Below the pieces are notes generated by a model that was given only the letters and a program-made list of their open reading frames with translations, did not search any database and was not told the DNA's origin. This document shows, piece by piece, positions 13,580-26,000 of a stretch of DNA of 64,000 bases (the stretch's first letter is position 1; each line of letters opens with the position of its first letter). The stretch covers positions 10,614,501 through 10,678,500 of the forward strand of contig NC_061779.1 of NCBI RefSeq assembly GCF_022458985.1, in the 5' to 3' direction. Made by a program: the position numbers and the translations under genes. This DNA comes from Mugil cephalus. Its lineage: Eukaryota; Chordata; Actinopteri; Mugiliformes; Mugilidae.

Positions 13580-14211
13580 AAACACATCTGCAGTGTGTAG
13601 ATGTGCCTTTCAGCAGGATTTAAGTGCTTTGTGTCATTTCAGTTTTTCAAGAAATGGTTTCTTAAAATGTGTCTTAACTAAAACATGAGAAAAGCAATAA
13701 GGAATTGAATGAAGAACGGTATTAAATGACAACCAGCAGATATTCACACAAGTATTTTCCACATATGAGTTTGAACTGCTGCTTCACACTGCACGCTAAG
13801 GATTGTGAATTTTCTGAATGTCTGCATTCCCCACTTGGAGATACTTCTATATACACTACCAGTCAAAAGTTTGGACACACCCTCTCATTCAATTCAATGA
13901 GAAAGTGTGTCAAAACATTTGACTGGTAGTTTATATTCTTTACATTTTCCTTAAAGAGCGACATTCCTTTAATCAAATGTTTTTATTTGCTCCTTTATAA
14001 TTACTACAATTTGATTGCCCTATTTTTTTATATTACACACTACCAATTCCAAAACAAAACAAACAAACAAAAACATTTCATTCACATTATCATGTGTTTT
14101 TGGCTGTATGCCATCAGTATCATTGAAACACCACTACATTCCCGGTGTGCTACGTGTATGGTTTATTTTGTTTTTATATAATTACCACTGTACACGTGGA
14201 AAATAAATAAA
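13580..14211 (+). other. unc45a 3' UTR, probable
   Basis: Non-coding stretch after the unc45a stop. Poly(A) signals are ATTAAA at 13721-13726 and overlapping AATAAA at 14202-14211. If the distal signal is used, the Tc1-like hairpin at 13851-13936 lies inside the mRNA. Sequence after 14211 leads into the CpG-bearing rccd1 promoter (about 14240-14388). Confidence 0.5.
13851..13936. mobile_element. Tc1/mariner-like terminal inverted repeats folded back (miniature hairpin)
   Basis: ACTACCAGTCAAAAGTTTGG begins at 13855 and its near-perfect reverse complement ends at 13930, with about 10 bases of loop (CATTCAATTCAATG region). TA dinucleotides flank both ends, as expected for a Tc1/mariner target site. 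The CAGTCAAAAGTTTGGACAC motif is the terminal repeat of a widespread fish Tc1-like family. No internal sequence remains, so this is a two-TIR miniature element. Confidence 0.7.
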
Positions 14212-14388
14212 ACTTATGATTAAAACTTAACCAGTTTTATATCGTCGCCTCTGAATCTGAACTCGTTCGTTTCCGCTGTCATCTTAAAGCGACACGACGG
14301 CGCATGCGCAGAGCTTCCCGACGAGTGAATTTTCGCGGACAACTACGTTACGCCGCTCGGAGCCGATGCCAGAGGTGCAACAGTGTAA

Positions 14389-16271
14389 ATGCGCTGGTTT
14401 GGCTTTGGCTTTAACGCATTTGGACAGATATGCGTCCAGGAGAAATTAGACAAAGATGTAAGAAGCGACAGCGAAGTTAAAGTGAGTAATCCAACCGAGC
14501 TAAGAAGTCATGTGGACAGAAGCTGCTGCTGCCTGAAGACCAGTCATGTCAGAGCAAGTTGGAGCCGAAGAGCGTCTTTGCATTTGGATGGTGAGCCACC
14601 CACTGAAATATCGTTAGTAATCTCTTTACCTAGCTATTATTAACTCCTGTATTATTTTTTCCCCCTTCCTGTTAGCAGACGGCTGTGTGTGCCTGGCAGG
14701 TTTCGGGGTGTCCTCTTCCTCCGAGGACTGGAGCGTCTCTCCTGCAGAGAGCCGAGGATGCAAAGATGCATCCATCAGTGAGTCACACCTGAGCCTGGCG
14801 TTCACAGACAGGATTGAAACCTGGGATCTGCAGAAGAAAGAGGCGACTCCGTCCTGGAGTATGGAGATTAAAGCTCAGTCAGAAAGCTCTGGTAATGTGT
14901 ATTTTAATGTTTTAATATCTTCTACAGTTGACACAAAGCACTAAAAGTGTGATATGAAATGGCAAAGGTTGAACAGTGCACTTCATACTGCAGCTGTGAA
15001 TTTCCCTTTGGTACCCGGAGGTTATGTCACCTCCAAACCTCCTTTCTACTGCTCCTTGTCGCCGCAACTGAAAGCCAAGAGTTTGGCACTGGGTGGGGAG
15101 CACGCCGTCCTCCTCACGGCTACTGGAGCTGTGTACACCTGGGGACTGGGAAGGTAGATACACACTCACACGTTTCTTTAATGAGAATTTGAGCGGCGAC
15201 ACCATCATGCATCTTGATTTTGTGTTCATTTTGTCAGCCACGGTCAGCTGGGCCACGGAGGGCTCGTCTCCGAGGAGGAGCCCAGGGCAGTGGAAGCACT
15301 CTGGGGGATGCCCATGAGCTCCGTGGCCTCAGGAGGCTGGCACTCTGTCTGCATTAGTGGTGAGTTTCTAATGTAGACGTGTGTAGTGGAAAACTGTTGA
15401 CAAAAAGTGATCTAAAATCACCTTCGCTTCACAGACGGGGGCGACCTTTATGTGTGGGGCTGGAATGAGAGCGGCCAGCTTGGACTTCCTTCACGAGGTC
15501 TGAGGAAAGCGTCGCAAGAGAAATGTAGCCAACAAGCAGGTATGTTGGTGCCACTTGAAAAGTACTAGTAGGAAAGATGCTATTAATGTTTACCTCCTCG
15601 TGTTCTCCATGGCCAAGATGGAACAATTGTTCCTATAAAAGCAGAATAGCGTAAATTACTCTATGTTGTCTTTTGTTGTACTCTTCGTCTTGAACAGAGG
15701 GATTGAACCAAGATGCCAGCACGTCTCCGGATAAAGATTTGCAGGAGGGAGAGAAAAGTGAAGAGGTGTTCATATCGATCCAGGCTTTCCCCGCGCTTCT
15801 GGATGTTACTCCATCGTGTGAAATCCGCGCAGCCAGCTGTGGCTCTCGGCACACAGCTGCAGTAACAAGTAAGAAATCTCTTTTGACAATAACTTAACAC
15901 TGACTTTTTTTTGGCAAACATGTCTCATATGTCATCTTTACCTCGTGTTTCTTTTTATATATAATTTCAGCTACAGGTGACCTCTACACTTGGGGATGGG
16001 GTAAGTTTACAGCTGTGTGAAATAAAAGAAGCTACCAATAACAGCACCAATCAAATCAAACTGAAATGTAACTATACATTCTGAGCTTTTCCGTGTATTA
16101 TTTACCTTTTCAGGTGAATATGGACAACTGGGACATGAAACATTACAGAGTTCAGATGAGCCTCAGCGTGTGGAGTTTTTCAGGCTTGAGCAGATGCATG
16201 TGGTTGATGTAGCGTGCGGGACATGGAACACATTCGCTGCTGTTGTCAAGGAGGAAGTAGCTCGCTCCTAA
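14389..16271 (+). CDS. rccd1: RCC1 domain-containing protein 1
   Basis: Eight exons in phase: 14389-14590, 14679-14891, 14994-15153, 15238-15359, 15435-15539, 15698-15868, 15971-16000, 16114-16271, giving 386 aa (human 376). The start gives [14 protein letters not shown], matching the WFGFGFCGFGQ opening of human RCCD1. RCC1-type repeat motifs follow: [77 protein letters not shown] and CGTWNTFA near the C-terminus. Such repeats build a beta-propeller. In mammals RCCD1 partners the histone demethylase KDM8 at chromatin (family knowledge). Exon 2 has a TTAGCAG tandem acceptor, so an extra codon is possible. The gene starts about 180 bases after the last unc45a poly(A) signal. A poly(A) signal ATTAAA lies at 16349. 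Confidence 0.94.
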
Positions 16272-16606
16272 ATATACGACTGTGAACTCTGAACCGTGTC
16301 CTCTACCAGGAAGTGTAAATGATCTCATCAAATACATAGATAGTTTGGATTAAATATATTTAATGATATATTATGTGTTTGTATGTCTGTGTAAAAACCG
16401 TCATCATTGATCAAGGTTAAAAACTTTTTAATTTTTTTTCACAAGTGTTAAAAAGCTTTGAAATGACACATAAGGCAGTCAAGGCAGTTAAATTACCACG
16501 TAAATATAATTTAAGGCAAGTATAGAAAAAATTGTTCTGTCTTGAAATTAGAGATGTTCATACGAGGATTAAAGGGTGATGGATCTCCACAGTCCACCGG
16601 AAATCT
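16272..16606. other. Tail-to-tail gap between rccd1 and cib1
   Basis: About 335 bases separate two convergent stops. An ATTAAA on the plus strand at 16349-16354 can serve rccd1, and an ATTAAA on the minus strand at 16427-16432 can serve cib1. The two 3' UTRs may therefore nearly touch or overlap. Nothing else is seen. Confidence 0.5.
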
Positions 16607-18247
16607 TCACAGCACAATCTTGAAGGAACTACGGAGGAGTTAAACAATGATATAAGCCGTTAGGCCGTGTACAAAACTGAGTAAAACACATTCACATATC
16701 AATGATAAAAGCGATCACCTGACAAAATCTGGTGATCTTGAAATGACGTGTTGAAACTCTGAAAGGTTCACAGTTCCATCCTTGTCGATGTCTGACTCCT
16801 CAAGAATCTAAACAGCACGGGAAGGAAACAAAAGTTAAGACATACTGAAGTATAACAGCACTCACTTGCCAATTCATTAGGCACACTTATGGAAATGAAT
16901 GAATTTCCAATTTTGTTTGAGTCAACACAGTTTAACAGCACCACAAACTACATCCTCTAAAATTATCATAGGACAGATCTGCCAACTTTTTCACACATTT
17001 TAACAGTTATGAAGGAAGGACTTATATTCGAATGCATACATTTTCACAAGTGTACCTAATGCTGGGTGCCCTCCTTTTAACCAGCCAGTGTGTCTGTCAA
17101 CCGCGTAAACGAGAAGAATCCTCGCTGAACTTACATTGTTGATAAGCTGCGTCATTTCGTCACTGGAGAGTCTTGTTTCATCCGTCTCGCCGGTCAAGCA
17201 ATTAACCAGTTTCTCAAGATCGCTAGCGTCGAGGGTCCCATCATCATCGAAGTCTGAGAATACGAAACTAGACATTATGTCCACCCTTAAATGCACAATT
17301 GACCAGCTTGTGTTTTATCGAGTTATTTACCAAATATGCGGAATGCGTAGTGGGATTTGATTTCCAAAGTAGCGGAGTCACTGAAGGCACTCAAAAGATC
17401 CAGGAAGTCCTCAAACGTGAGGCTTCCATCTTTCTGCGGAGATGTCGAGAATACATGGCAGATTCTTTTCCTGAATGGGTTGGACTGTGATAGGGAGAAG
17501 TACAAGGGTCAGTGCAATTTATCAGTCAACAAGACACTTCCTTCAAGACACAAAGCCCAGGACTATCCCTACCACTAAACAATAACCAAGTCACGCAACA
17601 CCACATATCCATTGTTTTATTATAAGATATCTTTTTCACCTTGAGCTCGGGCAGAGTAAGAATCCTCTCCATTGGTACTCTGGTCGTTGTAAGATCTTGC
17701 TCATCTCTACCAAACAGTTCAGAGAATCTCTTCACAGCACTAAATAAATAAGTAACAGATTAATTAATAAAAGCAGCGGTGGACTAAAATGCGTTATTTA
17801 ATTGGTAACTTATCATGCGACACGCATCTCGTCACTTACAGAAGGATTTCTTGTTTTGTCAGGAAGGTGAGCTCCTAAAAGTAAATGTAAGCAACATCAG
17901 ACAAATAAAAGTCAACCCCGATCCATTTCAAACTTTAGCAGCAGTTTAATTTATTACGTTGTTATTCAATTAAGTCACCACAGACTTTATTTCACAGGAA
18001 ATACGACTACATTAGTAAACCCTATTGTTATTCTAATGACAAAGTTGTAATAGTTTTATTTAAACTTAAACCCGTAGGCTAAGTTAGCTAGTTGTCTTCT
18101 GCTGCTAGTGGAGGTTCAAACTACTGTTGTCAACTTCAGCTACTCGACCGACATTAGTTAATGTAAGCTTCAGGACACTTTCCTTTGGGCACTTACTTGG
18201 TACTCTGACAGTTGTTCCTTCCCAAGTTGACTTGCCGTCGTCCCCAT
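16607..18247 (-). CDS. cib1: Calcium and integrin-binding protein 1
   Basis: Seven exons, minus strand: 18197-18247, 17840-17874, 17640-17739, 17331-17484, 17135-17253, 16719-16807 and, by my inference, a 22-base exon 16607-16628. The total is 189 aa (human 191). The start MGTTASQLGKEQLSEYQ keeps the myristoylation glycine at position 2. The body reads ELTFLTKQEILLAVKRFSEL, then two degenerate EF-hands, then two good Ca2+-binding loops, DFDDDGTLDASD and DIDKDGTVNLSE. The reading frame would end as SPDFVR at 16715 if not spliced. A donor at 16718 (CAG|GTGATC) joined to CGTAG|TTCC restores SPDFVSSFKIVL, the CIB1 C-terminus. The family binds the integrin alpha-IIb tail and several kinases. Human CIB1 also neighbours GDPGP1, as here. 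Confidence 0.93.
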
Positions 18248-19164
18248 GTCGAACTTCTCAACTCGACAATGTCCTTTTGTTGTTGTAAACAGTTATCCAG
18301 ACACTACACTGCTGTGGCGTAAGCTGTTTTTCCGCATAGCTTTAGACTTCCGGTTTCTGGGTTAAGCGTTCGCGTGCACCGGGTTCCAGTCAATGACGTG
18401 ATAGATAGATAGCGCAAGAACACGCCTTATGTGATGCTTAAGTTTGTCTAGCATGGGTGCAGATCCCGTGGGGGACAGGGGAGGCATGTCTCCCCTATTT
18501 GTGAAAAACATTAATTGTCGCCCCCCCCCCTCCCCAATAAGACGAATGTCTTTCTGTCTTTGCCTGTTTTACTCGTTGGTATTGTGCCCAAAGTGTGGTG
18601 ATTTCCTAGAAATTTCCTCGAACGTGTCGGTGAGTGAGATAAAAGAATGTGTCACACAGAAACAGGTCATCATGTAAACATAAAATGTCCACAGTCAAAG
18701 AAAGACCTCTTTGTCCACACATTTAATGAAAGCAGTGATTGGTGTATGTTTTTTTTTGTCACACCCTTCATCCTGCTGTTGATAGAAAATGTCAATATCA
18801 AAGTGAATATCTGTCAGTTAAGCATTAAAAACGTCTCCCACGTTTAAATCAACACGAGCAAACTGCTGCAATGAAACAAGACCTCCTAAAAAATGTAAGT
18901 TGTAAACGTCGTCGTCCCCACGAGGCAGCTTCACTTCTTGCCTCAGTGTGACTTAGAGCATCAAAAGGTGAAGCCGAATAAATCCACAGTCTGCACTCTG
19001 TGGTGTCGGCAGTCTCACCATGTTAATTTGTTAAAAAATCATGATTTGCTAATACAACAGTTAAGTAAGCAGTGATACACACTGTTGGCTGTTTACAAAT
19101 AAATGATTCCCTGTGCAGTACTTTTTGAATGACATGGCGAACCTCTGTGAAGTTGTGATTTATA
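18248..19164. other. Intergenic DNA between cib1 and the titin-like gene
   Basis: The first 150 bases upstream of the cib1 start are the likely cib1 promoter. Further right I see only anonymous sequence with a C-run near 18525. No gene or RNA was recognised. Confidence 0.4.
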
Positions 19165-19375
19165 GCGGCATGGTATGAGTTGCATACTTGGCTTTTCGGG
19201 GCCTTGTATGTAAGGAGGAGGATATTAAGTTCAATTCTAGATTTTAAAGGGAGCCAATGAAGAGAAGCTAATACTGGAGTAATATGATCTCTCTTGCTAA
19301 TTCCTGTCAGTGCTCTTGCTGCAGAATTTTGAATCAATTGGAAGCTTTTTAAAGAGCTAACTTGGATAATCAGGA
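19165..19375 (-). mobile_element. LINE fragment (reverse transcriptase C-terminal region)
   Basis: Read on the minus strand, this gives FQLIQNSAARALTGISKRDH followed by ITPVLASLHWLPLKSRIELN and ILLLTYKA. This is the hallmark segment downstream of the reverse transcriptase core in fish L2/Rex1-type non-LTR retrotransposons. Only about 70 codons are recognisable; both sides are lost. The clade is not certain from so short a piece. Confidence 0.75.
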
Positions 19376-19834
19376 AAAATACCCGTAGAAATACCATACA
19401 AATCAAATCATTCAGTTGATTAAATGGCTTTAATAATGCATATTGTTATTTATGCATTTGTTACACAGCTTTTTCTCTACAGAGCTGTTGTATTTTGTTT
19501 GTATACAATCTGGTGTTGATTTTTTTTTAAATTTAGTTTTACCACAGACAGCTATGAAATAAACGATGCATTATCTTCTATAAATCACATCTGACATTCA
19601 TTATGCTCATAAATTAACCAGGATGTTAAATGTAAAAAATAAACAATTATAGCATACCTAAAAAAAAGTGCATCCTAAGCTTATATATTAAATCAAAGAG
19701 CATTATATGTAACTGATCAAATATGTATTTGAAATCAATCAACAAAATTTTTAGAACTAAATCAAAGTACTCAAAACAAAACTGAATGTGCTGTAAATCA
19801 GAAATAGATGAAAATCTTGTGATGAGTAGCGAAG

Positions 19835-19869
19835 TTAAGCTCCCGGGTTCGTCTCCCAGTCTGTCGAAT
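19835..19869 (-). other. Possible alternative 3' coding exon of the titin-like gene
   Basis: A strong acceptor (CCATTTTTATTTCAG, minus strand) precedes this block. A donor-like CAG|GTACAA lies in the last codons of the giant exon (exon end 20035). Splicing would replace the tail GTISQE with DSTDWETNPGA and a stop at 19835. Both forms end the protein at almost the same length. This is inference from splice-site shape alone. Confidence 0.3.
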
Positions 19870-20014
19870 CTGAAATAAAAATGGAGGCACATTATAATGT
19901 GTAGAACGATGTGCAGGGGAGGTTTCCATTCCTTAATACTAAACTCATACTAATAAGCTTTTTTATTTAAATACTTGTTTAACATTTATGTAAATACATA
20001 AAGCGATATTTCTT

Positions 20015-23000
20015 CTATTCCTGTGAGATTGTACCTGTCATTTTTGTTCCCTCCTTGGTCTCAGCTGGAACCCCAATGCCGTATTCGTTTTCACCTGTGA
20101 CTCTGAAGAAGTAGATTCCTCCTTCCTCCAGGTCAGACACTTTATAGGACAGTCTGCGACATTTGTCAGTAAGTCTTGTCCACCCCTTTCTGCTAATGTC
20201 CCGGATGTCTACAAGGTAGTGCTTCACAGAGGCCCCTCCCTCATTCTCAGGAATATCCCAGGTCACAGTGGCTGAGTTCTTGGTCACATCTTTTACAGTT
20301 ATATGACTTGGTGGACCAGGTGAATCCAGAACCCTCACATTCAGGGTCAAAGAGGCAGATCCAGCAACGTTTTGCAGTTTGACTGTGTATTTGCCAGAAT
20401 CATCACGTGTTGCTCGCTCCACTGTGATAGATGTGACGGAGCTGGTGGTGTTGATCAGTCCTCTGATTCTCAGATCTACATGTGCTTTGTCCCACGACAC
20501 ACTGGGAACAGGTTTACCAGTGAAAGGCACTGTCAAAGTGAAAGAGCTGCCATCTTTAACAAGTAGGGTCTTCCTCATCTCAGGGCTTACATCAAACTTG
20601 GGCGTCTCCTCTCTCTCCATGGCTACTTCAGGATCTGTTTCAGGACTGGGCTCGCTGATGCCAATCTTATTTATGGATCTGACAGTAAAAACATACTCTG
20701 TCCCCACCATGAGGCCAGTTACTGTAAACTCTGTCTTATCTGTATTATGGACACCAACAGCCCATTCTTCATCAGAAGGCTTTCTGAATTCAACTTTGTA
20801 CCCCGTAATGGCTGCTCCACCATCAAACATTGGCTTGTTCCATGACAGAGTAATGGAGGACTTGGATGAATCAACTATGGTGGGCTTTGCTGGAGGAGAA
20901 GGGAGAAACTTTGGATCCTCTGCTAGGGTTAGTGGACATGGGAGACTGGGCTCACTTAGTCCAGCAGCATTCTCCGCAAAGACTCTGAATTCATACTCAC
21001 ATCCCTCGTGTAGGCAAGATGCTTTGACTCGTAGGTCATAAACTGGTTTCTTATTGACCCTCACCCAGCGAACGCCCTGTTTTTCCCTTTTCTCTACGAT
21101 GTAACCACTAATGCGGCTACCCCCATCAGAGACGGGCCTCTTCCAGCAGACTGTCATAGCTTCAGAGGTTGCACTGGTGACTTCAACATCCATTGGAGCG
21201 GATGGTATGGTAAATGGATCCATGGCTCTGACTGGCTCACTTTCCAGTGTCTCACCCTCCCCATATTTGTTCACTGCCCTCACCCTAAACAGGTATTCAT
21301 TTCCTTTGAGCAGCTTGGTTATTTTGCAAGTAGTTGCCATCATGTCACCATACACAAGAGTCCAGGCAACACGACTGGTTTCACACTTCTCAACAATATA
21401 GTACATGATCTCTGCTCCACCAGTCTCATGAGGGGGTCCCCATGAGAGGGTGCATTTTTCTGCTGACAGTCCAGACACTTCCAGGGGTCCGGCAGGCGAA
21501 CCTGGCCTGTCCAACACTTTACAGTTGACAGCTTTAGATGTTGTACCACCTGTATTCTGCAAGGTCAGAGTATACTGTCCAGAGTCTTTCCTGACACTTT
21601 CTCTGATTAGTAGAGAGGTATGTGTCTTTGTTGCAGTTATTTCAACCCTTCCCTTGGTGCCAATATTTCTGCCATTCTTTAACCAAAACACTGTTGGGTT
21701 AGGACGGCCAGAGATGTCAGCGTCTATTCTTAGGAGGTCTCCTGCTTTGACAACCACCACCTGTCTAAATTTGTCATCCATGGTAATTTTGGGTGGCTCC
21801 ACATCATGCTGTACTGTAACAGGTCCGGTGGTTTCAGAGGGCGCACTGAAGAGCTCAGCTGCATTCTTTGCAATAACACGAAAATCATACTGTTCACCCT
21901 CCGTGAGGCCAGTCACTTCCAAGAAGGTGTCCAGTAAATTTGTGAAGTTACACTTAAGCCAGCAACTATCTGGCAGATCTTTGCGCTCAACGATGTAACC
22001 AGTTATTTTAGCCCCACCATCATATTCTGGTCTTTCCCATGAGAGTGAAACTGAAGCGTTGGTTATATTGGTGACTGTGAGGTTACTTGGGGGATCACAC
22101 TGGTCTCTCGCTGCTACAGGTTCAGATGCCTTACTGCAGGGTCCAACACCTGCTATATTCTCTGCACAGACCCGGAACTCATATATCAGACCCTCTACAA
22201 CACTTGTTATTTTGTATTGGCTCTCAGTCACTGGGCTTCTGTTTAACTTGGTCCACAGGATACTACTTTGATCTTTGCATTCAATATTATAACCAATAAC
22301 AGGGCTTCCACCATCACTGTCTGGTTTGCTCCAAGCAATGACCATTAAAGACTTTGAGGCCTGCACAACGTGGAGGTTGTTTGGAGGGCCAGGTGGCTTG
22401 AAGGGATACTGTGCAACAACAGGTGCTGTCTCAACAAAGTGACTCTTTCCATAGCGATTCTCTGCAGCAACACGAAACTGATACTCAGTGCCCTGTGTCA
22501 GACGGGAAATCTTGATTGATGTCCTTGCAACTGTAGCTGACACAGTCTGCCATATTGTGCTGCCTGTGTCTCTTTTCTCAACTACGTAATTAGTGATTTG
22601 ACATCCGCCGGTGTAATGTGGGGGCTGCCATGACAAAGACACAAAGTCGGCGCTCACATCATTCACACTGAGATCATCCGGGGGTCCAGGTCTTTCAAAA
22701 ACATTAACAGAGATCTCAGCAGATGTTGTTCCAACAACATTGGTCAGGGTCACCTCATACACACCAACATCTATCTTGGTTGCGTCTTTGATAATCATTT
22801 GAGACGACGTGTCGGATGTCTGCACATTCACTCTGCTTGTTTCTTTCAGCAAGTTTCCATCTTTTTTCCAGGCTACTGTTGGTGATGGCACACCCGTGAA
22901 TGGAACATCAATCTTCAAATCATTCCCTGCCTTCACGCTGAATGTGTTGGACAGCAGATTAATAATGGGCTCTGCACTCGTGTCCTTCACTATAACAGGT

Positions 23001-26000
23001 GTCAAAAGGGGCTTTGGTTCACTTTTTCCCCTTTCATTCACAGCACTCACTCTAAAGAAATACTCTTTTCCTTTTGTCAGCCCGTTAATAGTCACTTCTA
23101 GTGCTTTACTCTCTGAACACGCTGTCCATGACTCATCTCCTTTTAACTGCATTTCTACAATGTAACATGTGATTTTGCTCCCTCCATCATGATCAGGCTT
23201 CTCCCAAGAGAGTCTTGCGCTATTGCAAGTTACATCGGCGAGTGTGAATTTGCCAGGAGGCAGAGGAGCCTCAGACACTTTAACAGGCTCAATGGTCTCT
23301 GCTGGGAGTCCAGTGCCAAACTCATTCACAGCCAGAACACGGAAATAATAGAAACATCCTTCCTGGAGATTGTCAATCTTGTATGAATTCCTCACGCAGT
23401 TGCTACAGACGCTTGTGAATGCCTTCCTGGCTTCCTCTCGCTTTTCTACAATGTAGTGTGAAATCTTTGCTCCTCCGTCAATGAAGGGTGCCTCCCAGGA
23501 GATGGACACAGAGTCTCTCTTTACATCTTTTACAACTAGGTTTGTGGGTGCACTGGGAGAGTCCATTATTCTGACGTTGATGAATGCTGATTTGGAGCCA
23601 CAGCAGTTCTCAGCAGTCAACACATACTTTCCGGTGTCATTTCTATTGACGTTTTCAATTAGTAACACAGTGTAGGAGTTTGTTACCTCAATTTGAGCAC
23701 GCTCACTGAGAGTGCCGCCTTCCTTCAACCATTTAACTTCAGGCTCTGGCCTCCCTCTGATGGTAACAAAGAGACGTAAAGTGGAACAGGCTCGAACACT
23801 GACCATCTTCCTTAAGGCACTGTCCAGTTCAATCTCTGGTGCCTCTAATTTTTCAGCTGCTACCACACACCCAGGTAGATCCACTTGCTCTCCAACTCCA
23901 GCAGCATTCATTGCACGTATGCGAAAATTGTACAATGCATTTGTTTTGAGCCCCGTCACAGTGTAGTTTGTGTCCTCTACACATGTGCTTGGTGTGCATG
24001 TGATCCATTCATCTTCTGCTGCTTCTTTCATCTCAACTACAAATCCACTGATGGCTGCTCCGCCATCATAGATAGGCTTTGACCAAGTCAGAGACACAGT
24101 GTTGCTGGAATAGTCTGTCACTTTGGGGTTTGTAGGTGGACCAGGTGGGTAAGTAGCTTCACATACTTTTATATACTCGCTTGGCTCACTGGGTGCACCC
24201 ACACCAGCTGCATTTTCTGCAAGTACTCTAAACTGATAGTAATGTCCTTCTGCGAGACCTGTGCATCGGAAACGTAAGTCGTTCAGTCTTCTCTTGTTGC
24301 ACTTAGTCCATCTGACACCCTCTTTGTCACGTTTCTCCACGATGAAGCCATCGATCTCTGAGCCTCCATCTGTCTCAGGCCTTTCCCATGTTAGCACTAA
24401 AGAGTCACCTGTCACAGCGCTGACTACAGGGGTAGAAGGTGCACTAGGTGTTGTGAAAGGATTTTGTGCAACAAAGGGCTCTGATTCCAGAAATTCACCA
24501 ACGCCAAATTTATTCACGGCAGCAACCCTGAATATATATTCTTTGCCAGGAACCAGTTTCGTCACTTTGTAACTGACGGCTTCAACGTGAGGGTCCACAC
24601 CTGTCCATGTTACACGACTGGTCTCCCTTTTTTCAATGATGAAGTGGGTAACGCTGGCGCCTCCGTCATTTACAGGCGGGTTCCAGTGAAGGTTGCACTT
24701 TTCTGCGCTGACAACTTTCACTTTGAGTTCTCCATCTGGAGGACCGGGTCTATCCAGGACCTTCACATTAACTGGAACCGATGTCGTTCCACCAGTGTTA
24801 CTGAGGCTTAAAACAAAGCGCCCCCCATCCACTCGTGTACAGTCTCTGACAGTCAGAGTTGTATGAGTGAGGGTATTTTTGAGCTCCGTCCTCGGTGTAA
24901 CTTTGTCAATTTCTCTACCATCTTTCAGCCATGTAACCTCAGGCAGGGGTTTCCCAAAGTAATCAGCATCAATAACAAATGTCTCTCCAGCCTGAACAAC
25001 AATAGTACTCTTGAACTTTTGATCAATGACTGCGGTGGGCCCCTCAATAACATCCTGAGCAATGATGGTTACACTTTCTGAAGGTGTGCTCCAAACACCA
25101 GCACCATTCTTAGCAGTTACTCTAAATTCATAACTTTCTCCTCCAGTCAGACCCGTGACCGTGAAAACATTCTCTATAACATTCGTAAAGTTTGCCTTCA
25201 TCCATCTGCCACCTGGAAGCTCCTTCTTTTCAACAACATACCCTGTAATGGTGCTTCCACCATCATACTTGGGTTTTTCCCACTGAAGTGTGATGTTTTC
25301 TCTAGTAATGACAACGGCCTCAGGCTTACCAGGTGGATCACAGGGGTCTCTTGCTACATAGCATTCAGATATCTTGCTAGGTGGGCTGAGTCCAGCGATA
25401 TTTTCAGCAAAAGCTCTGAATTCGTACTCAATGCCTTCCTCTAGTCCACTTGTTTTGAAGCGAGCGTCAGTTATAGCAAACTTGTTTAGCTTGGTCCACA
25501 AAATGCTGTTCTTCTCTTTACGTTCAAGATGATAGCCAGTGATGGGGCTCCCTCCATCCCTGACTGGAGGCTCCCACTCAACTACCATGCTGTACTTTGT
25601 CACAGTGGACACAACCGGGGTGCCAGGAGCAGCCGGCACAGTAAATGGAAACTGTGCTGTTACAATAGGAGAGGTGATTGCTGTACTTTTTCCATACCTA
25701 TTTTCTGCAAACACTCTGAATTGATATTCGCTTCCTGTCTTCAGCTTGGTAGCTTTGATTGTTGTTCTTACTGTTGTTGCCGACACGGTTTGCCATTCTG
25801 TGTTTGTAGTTTCCCGTTTCTCCACCACATAGTTGTCGAGCTGACAGCCTCCTGTGTATTCAGGTGGCTCCCAAGAGAGGATTGCGTAGTCAGAACTGAC
25901 CTCATCAATCCTCACGGGCCCTGTGGGTGGGTCCGGTTTTTCAAGAGCAACAACAGTGATTTCTCCTGTGTATTGACCAGCACTGTTGCTAGCTATGATT

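Noticed and set aside
16715-16720. Stop right after SPDFVR as the true end of cib1
   Set aside because: A spliced 22-base exon gives the family's usual SSFKIVL tail, which is too exact to be chance.
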